Positions 19,554 to 31,449 of a stretch of 64,000 bases of DNA are shown in pieces (positions within the stretch are counted from its first letter, which is position 1; every line of letters begins with the position of its first letter). The translations under genes were made by a program, and so were the position numbers. This stretch comes from Semisulcospira habei (taxonomy: Eukaryota; Mollusca; Gastropoda; Semisulcospiridae): assembly GCA_036245525.1 (NCBI GenBank), contig BTPG01000002.1, positions 161,162,093-161,226,092 on the forward strand. The letters run 5' to 3'. The notes below the pieces were generated by a model that made no database searches, was not told the DNA's origin, and saw nothing but the letters and a program-made list of their open reading frames with translations.

Positions 19554-22500
19554 ATGGAGCAGGGAAGCGACAAAGTTGAAGGTAAGTTTTGGTTGTAAAC
19601 CGTTATGTTCATGCAAAATTGATGACTGAGCACCATAAATGTTTAAAAAAAGCAATGTAAGTGTACTGTTTTTCTAATTACTTCAAATGAATGTTGACGC
19701 AAACAAATGTAAAATCAATCAGCTCAATGACCGCGTGTTTTGAACAAAGGAAGAAAACATTACTTGATGGAATTTGCCTCCATCCGACGATGACGGTTTA
19801 GTTTTGGTTATAATAGTTATGTTCAAGTTCTGAATGCGATATTCAATATTTCAAAGGATAAAAAAGAACAAGTAATGTATGTTCCGATTAGTTTTGTAGC
19901 GCAGAAACACTTTGAAACAATAATTGGGTCACTCTACAAAGTTGTGCAACGTAAGGGGTGCCTACTTTCAACTGGCTGTAAAAAAAATCAGCTAAGTTAC
20001 TTTACTCAATGAACAGTACTATTCTGTTTCAGAGTGATGAAAGAGATAGTATTGATAACTGCATGGGAAAATATCAAGTCTTTTAATATTTAATTAGTCT
20101 GAATGTGTGTGAGGATGCACGAAAATGGCGGTCCCAATTGTGACATAGCTGTAACCCTTCTTCTGTCTTGTGTTGCGGATCTTTCATTTATGGTATAAAA
20201 TATAAAAATATGTAATCATATTGTTATTTATAGTTGTTGTAAGTGATCCTTATGATCTTACAACCAGAAAAATCTTTTAGAATGCACTTTATAAGGATAT
20301 AATTTAGTTCATGATTGACGTAACATGCGTTTCCACAACCAACCAAAGTACACACTTTGCCATTCAGACATGCCTGGCGTATGAATACTCGTATAATCAC
20401 GTTTTTCAAGATGGCGGATGTGTTTCGAATATGTTTAAAAGGGTATATAGTTTGGTAAAAGCTTTGTCCGTCCTGTATTTTGAGCTTAAAGTTGGACTTG
20501 TGCTTTCGTTTCCTGTTTTGAATGTTACGTCAAACTGAACAAAACAAGCTCAATTAATACTAAGCACAGCACTTTTGGGGGCTTTTTCTTGCCCTAGTTT
20601 TCGATGTGTATCGCGGAAGGATATTTGCACACAACGTTGCTTCCCTTGCTTTGAACAGAGAAAGCCACGTGTGTTTTTGTTTTCGCTTCCGTTTTTTCCG
20701 GGTGTGTTACGCGAAACAGAGAAAGCCATATCAAACCTTCAAGACACGCTTTCTTTAAGTACAAACTTATTGATGAGTCCAAAATCATGCAGTATACTTA
20801 GATTTAGATACTGTTATCTTGTGCATTGACTTTGAAGGACGTTTATTACGATTTTTACGATTTATCGTACAGAAATTTTGCTCCTCGATCAAGCCCAGGT
20901 TTTACTCATTCTGATCCGACGCTTGCTAAGCTCAAATGAAACCACCATAGACTTGTTCCGACTTTGATCATTCCACTATGTAGTTATGTTTGCCCCATGG
21001 AATACTGTTTTCAATGAATTTATTTTCAAACACTTCGTTTGAAGTGTAATTGTTCTCACTTATGTTAAACGCAACCGGAAACCAAATGACCGTCCGACAT
21101 ATTTGATTCTTGTTACATCAACCACATGAAAATGGTGATTTTTCCAATTAAACAGAGATATTACTGGCCTGTATTGTTTCTTGTGCCAGTAAGTTCATTA
21201 TTGTTACTTTGCTATTCAGCATCACTACATTTACCGAATCCCAATGCCATTAAAATAAGATGTCTAAGTATGTTTTCCGGTGTTTGATGTAACCTGAAGC
21301 TTCACATAGTTACTTTAGCATCTCGTTATACAAAACTATGCACATGATAAAGGATTTTAACTATTTTTAATAGTTGGTCTCTCTTAGCATGCTTTTCTAG
21401 ACTACAGAATCATGATTCAATCCAAACTTATCTTTCATTTCATATGAGAGTTCACTAATTTCTAAGATGAAGAAAGTTGGTTTCCATGTTACATCAACTA
21501 CCATTTTTAAAACATATGGTCCTGAGCAACTGCAAAAGTCTCAATTTTCAAAATGTGCTTCAGCATCACTACATTTATGGAATTCTGATGCTGTTAAAAT
21601 AAGACATCTAAGTATGTTTTCTTTGGTTTGATGTAACCTCAAGATTCAGATCGTTACTTTGGCATCTCGTTATACAAAACTATGCACATAATTAAGGATT
21701 TTCACTATTTTTAAGGTTTGGTCTCTCATATCATGCTTTTCTAGACTACAGAGTCATGATTCCCTGCAAACTTATCTTTCATTTCATATAAGAGTTCACT
21801 AATTTCTAAGATGAAGAAAGTTGGTTTCCATGTTACATCAACTACCATTTTTAAAACATATGGTCCTGAGCAATTGCAAAAGTCTCTATTTTCAAAATGT
21901 TCTTGTCAGTGAATTTGCTGCATGTTACTTATGTTGTTTCACTACATAGAAATGATCTACATATCTTAAAACTTCTTGTGGGTAAACTAAATGAGCTGCC
22001 GAGCGACTTTTCATTTTCACTAAGTGCTTGGCACAAGCTTGCTTCCAAAACTGTCATTATTATGCTTTTTTTTGTTGGGTGGTTTGTCTTGAAGTGTTTC
22101 TAAAACAAAATAAACTGTCTTGTTTGATCCTGCCTTTCATTTTTGTACAGTATTTCCATTTATTTGGTTTCCGTGTTACATCAAACAAATTTCGTACCAC
22201 GTAACTTTACCATCCACATCCATGCAAACACATTTATATATTATCTTTTTTTTGTCATAACATCATACTTTGGGCATGCATCTCCAAGAAAAATGATAAA
22301 AATAAGTATCCCATTGAGTTTGTTTTTTCATGGTTGGTGTCACACTTTTGCTGCACAGCTTTGTAGAGTGACCCAATTATTACCGTTTACCATCATCTTG
22401 CCGTTGTGGCCGCTTGTACATAACTTTACACATGGTTGAAGGTTGTCAGCGTTATGTTCAGGCAATTACAGCGTTATTTTCAAAGTTTAAATAGAACACT

Positions 22501-23762
22501 ACGTATCACACATTTTCGTGGATTCAGTATTGTTGTCTTTATCCTTCCTGATATAAAAAATAGAGTAAATGTCTTTTGCTCCTGCTGTTTGATTGTTCAT
22601 AACTTATACACAGTTTGGCCAAGTAAATCTTTATGTAAAGTTATGTTCAAACCATGAGTTTTGCATTTTGGGGGAAGGACAAGTCATACATTTTTTTTAA
22701 CCAATTTTTGTTGGTAGGAAGAGATTTTGTGCTAATTTGATTTATACTTCGGGTCATAGATTATGAGTTGCTGAATTATAGCGTTTGTACATAACATGAC
22801 GCAGTGCAACAGGAAACAGACATAGCATCTTCAATCAAAAAATGGTTGTTTTTCTTATCTTAAGCTGTGATAATGTTCCCATTGTCTTTATGTACTTTAT
22901 ATTATTGTTTCTTTGTTATGTAACATAAGATCAAGTAAGAACAACCCTGTTCTGGCAGTATTGGACTGAACATAACATGACATAACACTTAGGGTGGTTG
23001 GGTTGGAAAGTTCTGTTACACTGTGCTTCCTGCTATTTTTGTATGGTTTAGTGTTCTATGATAAGTACAGATAGTCTGTGCATTTTTAAAAAAACTTTTC
23101 TGCACCCAAGAAATAACAAGTTTTAAGAAACGCCTTGAACATAACTTGACAACAATTATGTTGTCAAGTTATGTACAGTTAAAACAGTGCTCAGCTAACA
23201 TTTTCCTTCATAGTAACAGTCTCTTTTAAAGTGGAAGACAGGTTTGATTATTTTGTCTATTGTAACTAATGTACAAACTATTATTCTAGCTAGATGACTG
23301 TGACCATAACTTGACAAACTAGACTGACATGTAAAGTGTAAAGTTATGTTCATTACTGTAGCACAATTCCTAGTATACTGTCTTTTGGATACCCACTTTG
23401 CTAGTTGTTATTTATCAAAATACACCTTGGGTACTAAATTATAAATTGTTAAAAACAGAATATACATTTTTTTGTTTAAAATAGTTTGTACATCAACATG
23501 ACAACATCATGTGTTGTCAAGTTATGTTCAACCACAGTTATGTTTGGTTCACACATTGTCTTCCAAGTTACAGTCTGATCATGCCTTTTACTCTTTGTTG
23601 TGCTGGCCATGCTTGATAGCTGCCATGATATATCATAATTTAATAATAACCAGCCATTTTAGTACAAAGCTGTTGAAAAATAACCAGACATATTAGGCTG
23701 ATGCTAGCTAAAAACAAATCGCAAACATGGGCACAAATTGAAATTATTTGTGTGTGTGTATG

Positions 23763-23827
<65 letters not shown>

Positions 23828-24674
23828 GTGTTTGGAATGCGCCTACATGGTGCGAGCAGATGTTTATTTAAATTTAAAGAGTGAGTGCGTTCTAATTTTT
23901 TATCCTTTTTAATTTTTATTTTTTATGTGCTGTAAAGCGCTCTGAGCTTGCTGTTCGTGGGGAAGGGCGCTATATAAAAACTATGTATTATTATTATTAT
24001 TATTATTATTTGACCCACTCTGTTTCAGTTCTTCGGGATTTGTTCCTGAATCAAAAGTTTCCGAGGCTAAAGGGTCTTTCCCACCAGTGAAAGCACCCAG
24101 AAAATGGATGCTAAACACGTGTCATGGTGCAGTACCCTGACAGGTTGTACCCTGGTGAGCAAGATTATGTCAGCATACTTGTGCTTACGAATGATAGCAG
24201 CCAGGAATCTTTTTAAAGTATTTGAAACCATAAAAATGTGGATTTTGAACATGTTTTAGCTCCATTTAAGTTTGAGATGGAGACATTAAAAAATTATAAA
24301 AGGTTGTAAGGTACAGCCCGAAACAAGTGGGATTGGTTGTCACTGGCCAATAAAGAAAAGGAGTTTGAAGTTTCCTTAGGAAACTTGATCAGCAGGAAGC
24401 TTGTTATGGGTTGCTTCAAGAAAGTGCTGTGATCATTATGCAACAGAAATAAAGCAGTCTCTTTTTTTCTGTTTCAGGAGTGATTGTCGGAGTAGATCCT
24501 CTGAGGGTCAAATTCCTCAAGCCTCACCAGACAAAACAAGGAGTATTTGTTTACCCTGAAATAGATGACATCCAAGAAGTAGGGGATGATATGATTGTAG
24601 CGTTGAATGTAGATTTCCTGCCACTCTCCAACAGTGCACGCGAGTGGAGAGTGGTTGGGTTTGATCAATTTTAA
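19554..24674 (+). CDS. Putative two-exon small-protein gene (~74 aa), unknown function
   Basis: Exon 1 (19554-19581) encodes MEQGSDKVE plus one base and ends in a consensus GTAAGT donor. Exon 2 (24478-24674) follows a strong polypyrimidine/CAG acceptor and has the matching phase. It encodes GVIVGVDPLRVKFLKPH, then VFVYPEIDDIQEVGDDMI, ending REWRVVGFDQF and a stop. The phases fit exactly, but a gene from two short exons 4.9 kb apart is only a prediction. The 'VKFL..., WPE.DDI' pattern recalls a small C-terminal domain seen in many uncharacterised invertebrate proteins, some transposon-linked (inference). It lies antisense inside the inferred P450 intron. Codon choice looks host-like rather than transposon-like. 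Confidence 0.4.
19919..19950 (+). repeat. 32-bp element, left member of an inverted pair
   Basis: The segment containing ataattgggtcactctaca recurs inverted at 22350-22382 with only about two mismatches. Sequence around it is otherwise not repeated. Confidence 0.7.
21217..21902. repeat. Tandem duplication, ~344-bp unit, two copies
   Basis: Copies start at 21217 and 21561 (both cagcatcactacattta) and end near 21902. I estimate about 90% identity. Each unit contains an inverted word pair, tttgatgtaacct and gttacatcaacta. No reading frame is preserved. Confidence 0.85.
22350..22382 (-). repeat. 32-bp element, right member of an inverted pair
   Basis: Reverse-complement partner of 19919-19950. 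The shared core reads tgtagagtgacccaattat on the plus strand. Confidence 0.7.
23747..23822. repeat. (TG)n microsatellite
   Basis: A run of TG repeats of about 70 bp with a few interruptions. Confidence 0.95.
23921..24012 (+). repeat. 3' domain of an ATT-tailed short element
   Basis: The order tgtaaagcgctctgagctt, gcgctatataaaaactat, then (att)n matches the terminal domain of the tRNA-derived SINE at 51955-52392 in opposite orientation. The tRNA-like head is absent, so this is a 5'-truncated copy. Confidence 0.6.
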
Positions 24675-24989
24675 TTTGTTTCTGCCATGTTTAGCTCAAG
24701 TATAAAGCTAACTAAAGTGAGTACTTTCTGTGCCAGTGGTCTGCTGAAAACCATTGGTCGTGGTAAACTTAGGTCAATTGGTGCTAGATTATATTTGTTT
24801 GAAAGTAGTACAGAAAAGTGTTTCTTTGCGGAGGTATTTGGGCAAAAGGTAGGCTCCGATGTCACACGGCCCATAGCAAGCATGAGCAATGGCTAACTAA
24901 CGTCAGTGTTCAAGAGTGTTAAATGTATTGTTGGTGTTCTAAAATGTATTGAAAGTTTAAACTTTTTTTCACTTGGTGTTTTCTCACAT

Positions 24990-25580
24990 TGTGGAACCAC
25001 ATTGTGCAGAAATTTGAACCCCATGTTGTAAAGTTATGTACAAACATATATACAGATTTATTTTGCTACTTGCGTTAAACATTGTAAACACAATTATTAA
25101 AACTGGTAAATGCTGGGGTTTACTGACCACATAATTTGATGTAATTTTCCATTTTTATCGTTTATTTTGACTATAGTGTTGATAATACCAACATGTTCGG
25201 TTGTAAAGTTATGTTCAAACTTGCCATTTTCACACATTATTCCCTTGTATTTTCAATTTCAAACCTGATAATTAAATCACTGCTGTTCTGTAGTGCAGTA
25301 GAAAGCTACAGGTGATTGTGATTTTTATTTTCTGGTTCTTGTCCATTTGTGGAGGCACTTTTTTGCTGAAATTTGAAGCTCGTGGTGTAAAGTTATGTAC
25401 AAACAATTACAATATGTATTTGCTGCTTTCATTACTCATTTAGACACAATTTTGGGATAAATAAAAGTGTATTTGTTAAAAACACATCACTTGAGTAGTG
25501 TTTTGTTATTTTCGGATTTATGCATGTTAGTTAAAGAGCCTCAAGTTTGTTTGTAACGGTGTAAAGTTATGTTCAAGCAT
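24990..25580 (+). repeat. Degenerate satellite-like array, ~175-185-bp units, ~360-bp dimer
   Basis: The word gtaaagttatgtacaaac or its variant with ttcaa occurs at about 25028, 25203, 25388 and 25561. Copies 1 and 3 (tacaaac) resemble each other more than copies 2 and 4 (ttcaa), including an upstream gaaatttgaa word. This suggests a two-unit higher-order repeat. The LTR element at 25587 interrupts it. Confidence 0.5.
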
Positions 25581-25586
25581 TGTGTG

Positions 25587-26423
25587 TGTTACGTGGTGGA
25601 TTCGTGGTCATTGTATGATATCACACCAGAAGGCACGCACGTAGAGTTCTTTTAAATAAACCTCCGTTCAGCTGCAATCCGTCACACGTGGCTTAAGGAT
25701 GTAGACAATACTGGAGTAACAGTTCCAACAATATTTTATTACAGCGATGCGATCTCCACGAAATGCGTTCACAATTTCACCAACAATAGTACAAAGTCTT
25801 CTCAGCTTTGACACAAAGCGTCTCTCATACAATGTACATCAGCATCACTGCAAACTCCCTCTCTGACAAATGAAGCACGATATCTTGCGTAGCTCTCTCA
25901 ACGTCAATGTCTTTTTCGATACACTGCAATTATACAACTGAACACTGTATCGATGCTGTTACATCGCAATCCTACGACTGAACAATGTACAGACTGTTAC
26001 ATCGCAATCCTACGACTGGACAATGTACAGTCGTAGGATTGCGATGTAACAGCATCGATACAGTGTTCAGTTGTATAATTGCAGTGTATCGAAAAAGACA
26101 TTGACGTTGAGAGAGCTACACAAGATATCGTGCTTCATTTGTCAGAGAGGGAGTTGTGCAGTGAATGCTGATGTACATTGTATGAGAGACGCTTTGTGTC
26201 AAAGCTGAGAAGACTTTGTACTATTGTTGGTGAAATTGTGAACGCATTTCGTGGAGATCGCATCGCTGTAATAAAATATTGTTGGAACTGTTACTCCAGT
26301 ATTGTCTACATCCTTAAGCCACTTGTGACGGATTGCAGCTGAATGGAGGTTTATTTAAAAGAACTCTACGTGCGTGCCGTCTGGTGTGATATTATACTAC
26401 GACCACGAATCCACCACGTAACA
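25587..26423. repeat. Head-to-head R-U5 palindrome replacing the 5' LTR
   Basis: 25587-26030 is the reverse complement of the last ~440 bp of the LTR, and 26031-26423 is the same region in direct orientation. The arms are nearly identical along their length and the centre is at 26030/26031. Both outer ends carry the LTR terminus (tgttacg or cgtaaca). The U3 region (first ~500 bp of the 3' LTR) is missing. The direct arm has one fewer copy of the ~40-bp internal repeat (cgtaggattgcgatgtaac). Confidence 0.9.
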
Positions 26424-26426
26424 TTT

Positions 26427-26444
26427 TGGCAACCCCGATGAGAC
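26427..26444 (+). promoter_or_regulatory. Probable primer-binding site
   Basis: TGGCAACCCCGATGAGAC starts 3 nt after the LTR end (26423). TGG at this position is the expected complement of a tRNA CCA end. I cannot name the tRNA. Confidence 0.5.
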
Positions 26445-26502
26445 CTTCAGTTGATCCAGTGGAAAGGGTAGCAGGAGAAAACAGCAGCAGTGAAAAGCAG
26501 TG

Positions 26503-27916
26503 ATGGCGACATCGGAAATGGAAACATTCCTGAAAATTGGAAAGGAATGTGGACTCGAAGGAGCTCAACTCCTCGAGTTTGTAAAGGAGAGAGAGAAGGA
26601 GAGATTGGAGAGAGAAAAGGAGAGACGAGAGAGAGAAGAAAAGGAGATACTGGAGAGAGAGAGAGAGGAGAAAGAAGAGACGAGACGAGAGAGAGAGAAG
26701 AAAAGGAAAGAGTGGAGAGAGAAAAAGAAAAGAGACTTGAAGAAGAAAAGAGACTGGAGAGAGAAGAAAGAGCTAGAGAGCATGAAATTAGAAAGCTCGA
26801 AATTCAAGCAGAAGAAGCAGAGAAACAGCGAAGAGAAGCAGAGAAACAGCGAAGAGAAGCAGAGAAACAACGAGAAGAGGAACGAGAAGAGGCAGAGAGG
26901 CAGCGACAACATGAAATTCACTTAAAGCAGATGGAGATAGAGGCACAGAGCCAGAGGGTTTCTGAAGCAACAGCCTTAGCCAGCAGAGAACAAACAGCCC
27001 GTGCGCCAAAGCTTCCACTTTTCGTCGAGAACTCAGATAAGATGGACGCTTACCTAGAACGATTCGAACGTTTCGCAAGTAGCAACAATTGGAAACAAGA
27101 AACTTGGGCAATCAAACTGAGTGCGCTTCTAACTGGCAAAGCACTTGAATTCTACACTCGCTTACCAAGAGAAGAAGCCGAAGACTATACACAGTTGAAA
27201 ACCGCCCTGCTGAGACAGTACGACTTCACTAAAGAGGGTTACAGGCGACGATTTCGGAACTGCAAGCCTGAAGAAGGAGAAACACCCGGCCTATTCACTG
27301 AGAGAATCAGAAGTTACCTGGAGAAATGGATAGAGCTGGCTGGTTTAAACAGAGAGTACCAAGACCTGTGTGACCTCATCATTAAAGAACAAGTTTTCAA
27401 CGCATGTTCTAAAGACCTGGCCGCCCACCTCAGAGAGCAAAAAGACCAGTCCTTGATGGCCCTGGCAGACTTCGCTCAAAGGTACCTCGACGCCCACAAC
27501 ATGAAGTTCGGGTCCAGTAAGCAGCAGCGTGTGTCTGCACCAGCAGAGGAAATCCACAATGTGAGAGATACCCCGAAATACAAGCCAGTGGAGAACCTGA
27601 CATGTTTTCTCTGCGGAAAAAAAGGTCACAAAGCAATACGGTGTCCTTCTAAAGATGTTCCTCAAGGCGACAACATCAGAAGACCTAACCAAGATCGCGG
27701 GACAGCAGGCAGAAGTAATACTACGTCTCAACACAGAGCCGCCGCTGTACTAGCAAATGATGTGACGTCATCCAGTGACTTCGAATCTAGAGAAAAACAG
27801 GCGACACCGGAGCTGATTGAATCTTTCAGAAAGAATGGACGAATCCCAGTAGGAGATGGGACTACATTCTTACCAGTCTCGAACATCGCGTTGCCTGAGA
27901 ATGAAGTGCCGAATAT
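26503..27916 (+). pseudogene. Ty3-like gag with zinc knuckle, one frameshift, 3' end separated by a LINE
   Basis: The likely start is MATSEMETFLKIGKEC at 26503. A long Glu/Arg/Lys coiled coil follows, within which (about 26640-26720) the frame shifts by one base. The other frame runs on through a capsid-like region: KLPLFVENSDKMDAYLERF, TGKALEFYTRLP, then a LRQYDFTKEGYRRRF stretch, as in Ty3/Gypsy gag proteins with a SCAN-like fold. A CCHC knuckle follows (CFLCGKKGHKAIRC). It ends at ENEVPN, where the LINE is inserted. Across the LINE the frame continues directly into the protease. Gag would form the particle and bind RNA. Confidence 0.8.
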
Positions 27917-30900
27917 TCAGAGGATATCAGGTCTTCCGAAGTGATCGCCAAGGGAGGAAGAAAGGGGGGGTTATGACCCTAGTTAGAAACAACCTGAATG
28001 CCAGCGAAACCAGGAGATTCATGGAAGAGGCAAAATACATCCAGGTCAAGGTAACCACCAGTGACAGCACCCTTGACCTTGTCAACTACTACTGCCCTAA
28101 TGATAAGTTGCTGTCCCTCGACACTATCCAGGTCTCGGACAGTGGATTCCTCATCACTGGTGACTTCAACAGCCAGTCCCAGAGTTGGGGATATGACACA
28201 CTGGACAAGAGAGGAGAAGACATTGAGGAGTGGCAAGATGAAAACCACACTGATACTTGCCAATGACCCTGAGGACCAACCTACCTTCTACTCTCGCCGC
28301 TGGCACACCACCACTACACCGGACCTGGCGCTTTGCACTGAAGATGTTCATAAGCGCCTCAGCAGAACAGTAGGACCACAGCTAGGAGGAAGTGACCACC
28401 GCCCTATCCTCCTAACCCTAAAAGGATGCACAGCAGCTAGCTCGCCACACCGGCCAAGATGGAACTACCGAAAGGCAGACTGGCCCTTGTTCAGTATCCG
28501 AACAAATGAGCTAATGCAAGACCTCGCTGTTTCTGGAAGGAACATCAACAATGTGGTCAGAGAGTTTAATGACATTATCAGTAAGGCAGCCAAGGAATCC
28601 ATACCTCGAGGGGTCCGGAAAAACTACACCCCATACTGGACCGCAGATCTTCAGAAAGCACATGACAACCTCACTAGGGCCAGAGAAGACGCTGAAACCA
28701 ACCCCAGCCAAGAAAACAACATCAAGCTACAACACAGTAAGGCCCAGTATCTGAAGATGAAGTTGGAGTGCACAAGAAGAAGTTGGAGAGAGAAGACTGC
28801 AAGACTAAACATGGACAGGGACACCACGAAGTTGTGGAGACTGACCAAGGCGTTGAACGATGAGGGCGCCAGGGAACAGAAGATCACCTTGGAAGAAGAA
28901 GGGAAAGCACTGACTGGTAGGAAAGCTGCAAACATGTTTGCACAGATCTATGCGAAAGAAAGTGACATCACTGTCCCACGAATGCTTGCGAAAGAAATCG
29001 GACAGGAAGAAAGAGAGAGAACAAGAGATGCGAACATCCATGATGCAATGAAGAAGGACATCACCCTTCCAGAACTGAAGATGGCCATCAAACAGCTGAA
29101 GAAGAAAAAATCTCCAGGTCCAGACAGCATCTCAAACGAGATGTTACAACACCTTGGCAACACTGCCTTAATGAAGCTACTGGACATCTTTAACCACAGC
29201 TGGAGAGGAGGACAGGAACCCCAGTGCTGGAAGGAAGCCAGGATGATCCCAATTTTGAAGAAAGGGAAGAATAAGTCCAAAGCCCTGAGTTATCCATCAG
29301 CCTGACAAGTTGTGTGTGCAAGACCATGGAGCGCATCATCAACAAGCGCCTGCAGTGGTACCTGGACTCCGAGAGCATTATCGTGCCAGAGCAAGCTGGC
29401 TTCAGAAGCTACAAGAGTACAGAAGACCAGACAACACACCTTGCACAGGTCATAGAAGATGCCTTTCAAGATCAGAAGGTGACTTTAGCTGCCTTCATTG
29501 ACCTACAGAAGGCTTTCGACAAGGTGTGGAAGGATGGTCTCCTTGTGAAACTCCTTCGCAGTGGCATCCAAGGGAATATGTACCGGTGGACCAAGTCATA
29601 CCTGCACAATCGCAGAGCCCGTGTGACAGTGGATGGGTACTGTGGCCAAAAAGTGCTGTTGCGTCATGGGGTGCCACAGGGGGGAGTCCTGTCACCGACC
29701 CTGTTTATACTTTTCATCAACGACCTTGTGCCAGAGCTACCAAAAGGAGTACACGCAGCCCTGTACGCAGACGACCTGGTACTCTGGTGCACAGAAGAGT
29801 ATGCAACAACTGCTACATACAGGATGCAGCTAGCCCTGGACAGGCTGACAGACTGGACCAACAACTGGTGTGTGACCATCAACACAGAAAAATCATCAGC
29901 CACACTCTTCTCTCTCTCCAACAAGGCAAAGGCTGGCAACCTAACACTGGGCAACACCCTGCTGCGGTATGAAGACCAGCAGACATACCTGGGAGTCACC
30001 CTTGACAAGAGGCTGACATGGAAGCCGCACATTTGGAATGCAGAAGCGAAAGCTAGAAGAAAGCTGAACATCATGAGAAAACTGGCTGGAACACAATGGG
30101 GAGCCAATGAAAAGATCCTCAAAAATGTATATCAAGGCACAGTGAGACCACACCTTGAGTACGGATCTAATGCATGGTTGACAGCAGCCCAGTCACACCA
30201 GCAGACCATTGACAGAGTTCAGAACCAGGCACTGCGTATCATCACTGGCGCAATGAGATCCACACCAATTGAAAAGATGGAAGAGACAACAGGCATCCCA
30301 CCCCTGCGCATGAGAAGAGATTGCAAAGCCTTGATACAGTCTACAAAGGTCAAGTCTTCCAAAGACCATCCTTTGAACGCTAGGATGAAACAACCAACCT
30401 CAGGGAGACTGAAAAGATCAAGCTTTGTGAAGGAGACGAGAGCACTGCAGAGAAAACACCAGGCAAAGCTGCCTGCGCAGGTAGAGGCTCTGAATCCTGC
30501 TAGCGACCTTCCACCTTGGGAAAGTAAGCCAGAAAACATCACCATCTCTTCCACGGTACCCTACATCACCACCAGAGATGAGCACAGCACTGTGAGCAAG
30601 AAAGCCCTGACACTGGCCATGCTCGAAGAAAAGTATCCCCAGGAAGCATGGATACGGGCATACACCGATGGATCAGCCACAGATGCAGTTCAGGATGGAG
30701 GGGCTGGGGTGTACATTCAGTACCCAAACGGAAAATGGCAGGCAGAGGCAGTACCAACAGGCCTTCACTGCACAAATTACAGAGCTGAGGTGGAAGCCCT
30801 GGCCCACGCAGCAAACACCCTTAGTGGCACTGCAGACCCTAATGCCCAGATTGTCTTCCTTACTGATGCCATGTCTGTCCTTGAGGCAGCAACAGCAAGC

Positions 30901-31435
30901 AAACTGCCACGTCTACAAGAGGCACTGCAAAACGTCAAGTGCACCAGACTGGTGCTGCAGTGGATCCCTTCACACTGTGGCATCTACGGCAATGAAGAAG
31001 CTGACAGAATGGCAAAAGTGGGCGCAGAGAAAGAACAAGATGAAAATGGAGTCAGCTTCACAGAGATGAAGACCATCATTAAGTCTGTATACAGACCACC
31101 ACAACGGCCCCTAGACAGTTACCATCAGCTGTCCAGACAAGAGCAGGTGACCATCTTTCGTCTGAGGACCGGGCACAACCGACTCAATTTCCACCTGCAC
31201 AGATGCTTCCACTTCGTGCCATCTCCCCTGTGCCCTTGTGGAGAAGCAGAGCAGACCACAGAGCACATCCTCCAGGACTGTGGGAACCTCCAGCCGCTGA
31301 GGGAGGAGATATGGCCGAAGCCCGCCACTCTACAAGAGAAACTGTACGGGCCTGTGGAGGCGCTACAGAAGACCACAGATTTCATTTTGAGAGCCAAACT
31401 CCAAGTGTGACGGCGTTCGAGAAGAAGAAGAAGAA
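27917..31435 (+). mobile_element. LINE-C: 5'-truncated LINE nested in the LTR element
   Basis: It is flanked by perfect 14-bp duplications gaagtgccgaatat (27903-27916 and 31436-31449) and ends in a (GAA)n tail. It lacks the 5' end of the endonuclease and all of ORF1. It is in the same orientation as the host element. Removing it restores the gag-protease frame. Confidence 0.9.
27918..31410 (+). pseudogene. LINE-C ORF2: endonuclease (partial), reverse transcriptase, RNase H; two frameshifts
   Basis: The first frame carries the endonuclease GDFNSQSQSWG (to about 28266). The second starts before 28270 and carries GGSDHRPILL plus the RT start KSPGPDSISNEML (to 29305). The third (29314-31410) carries QAGFRSYKSTEDQT, AAFIDLQKAFDKVW, GVPQGGVLSPTLF and the YADDLVLW catalytic box. 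RNase H follows with AYTDGSATDA, NYRAEVEALA, FLTDAMSVLEA and HCGIYGNEEADRMA. The end is a C-terminal CPCGEAEQTTEHILQDC knuckle. The layout matches Jockey/I-superfamily LINEs, distinct from LINE-A. Small frame breaks near 28265 and 29300 make this copy inactive unless they are sequencing errors. Confidence 0.85.
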
Positions 31436-31449
31436 GAAGTGCCGAATAT

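Noticed and set aside
24687..24896. 69-codon open frame just after the small gene's second exon (MFSSSIKLTKVSTF...)
   Set aside because: No recognised domain, no splice signal needed or found, and it would be a second cistron in the 3' untranslated region. Chance frames of this length are common here.
26565..27111. Minus-strand Leu/Phe/Ser-rich frames opposite gag
   Set aside because: They are complements of the Glu/Arg/Lys coiled-coil codons and have no independent support.
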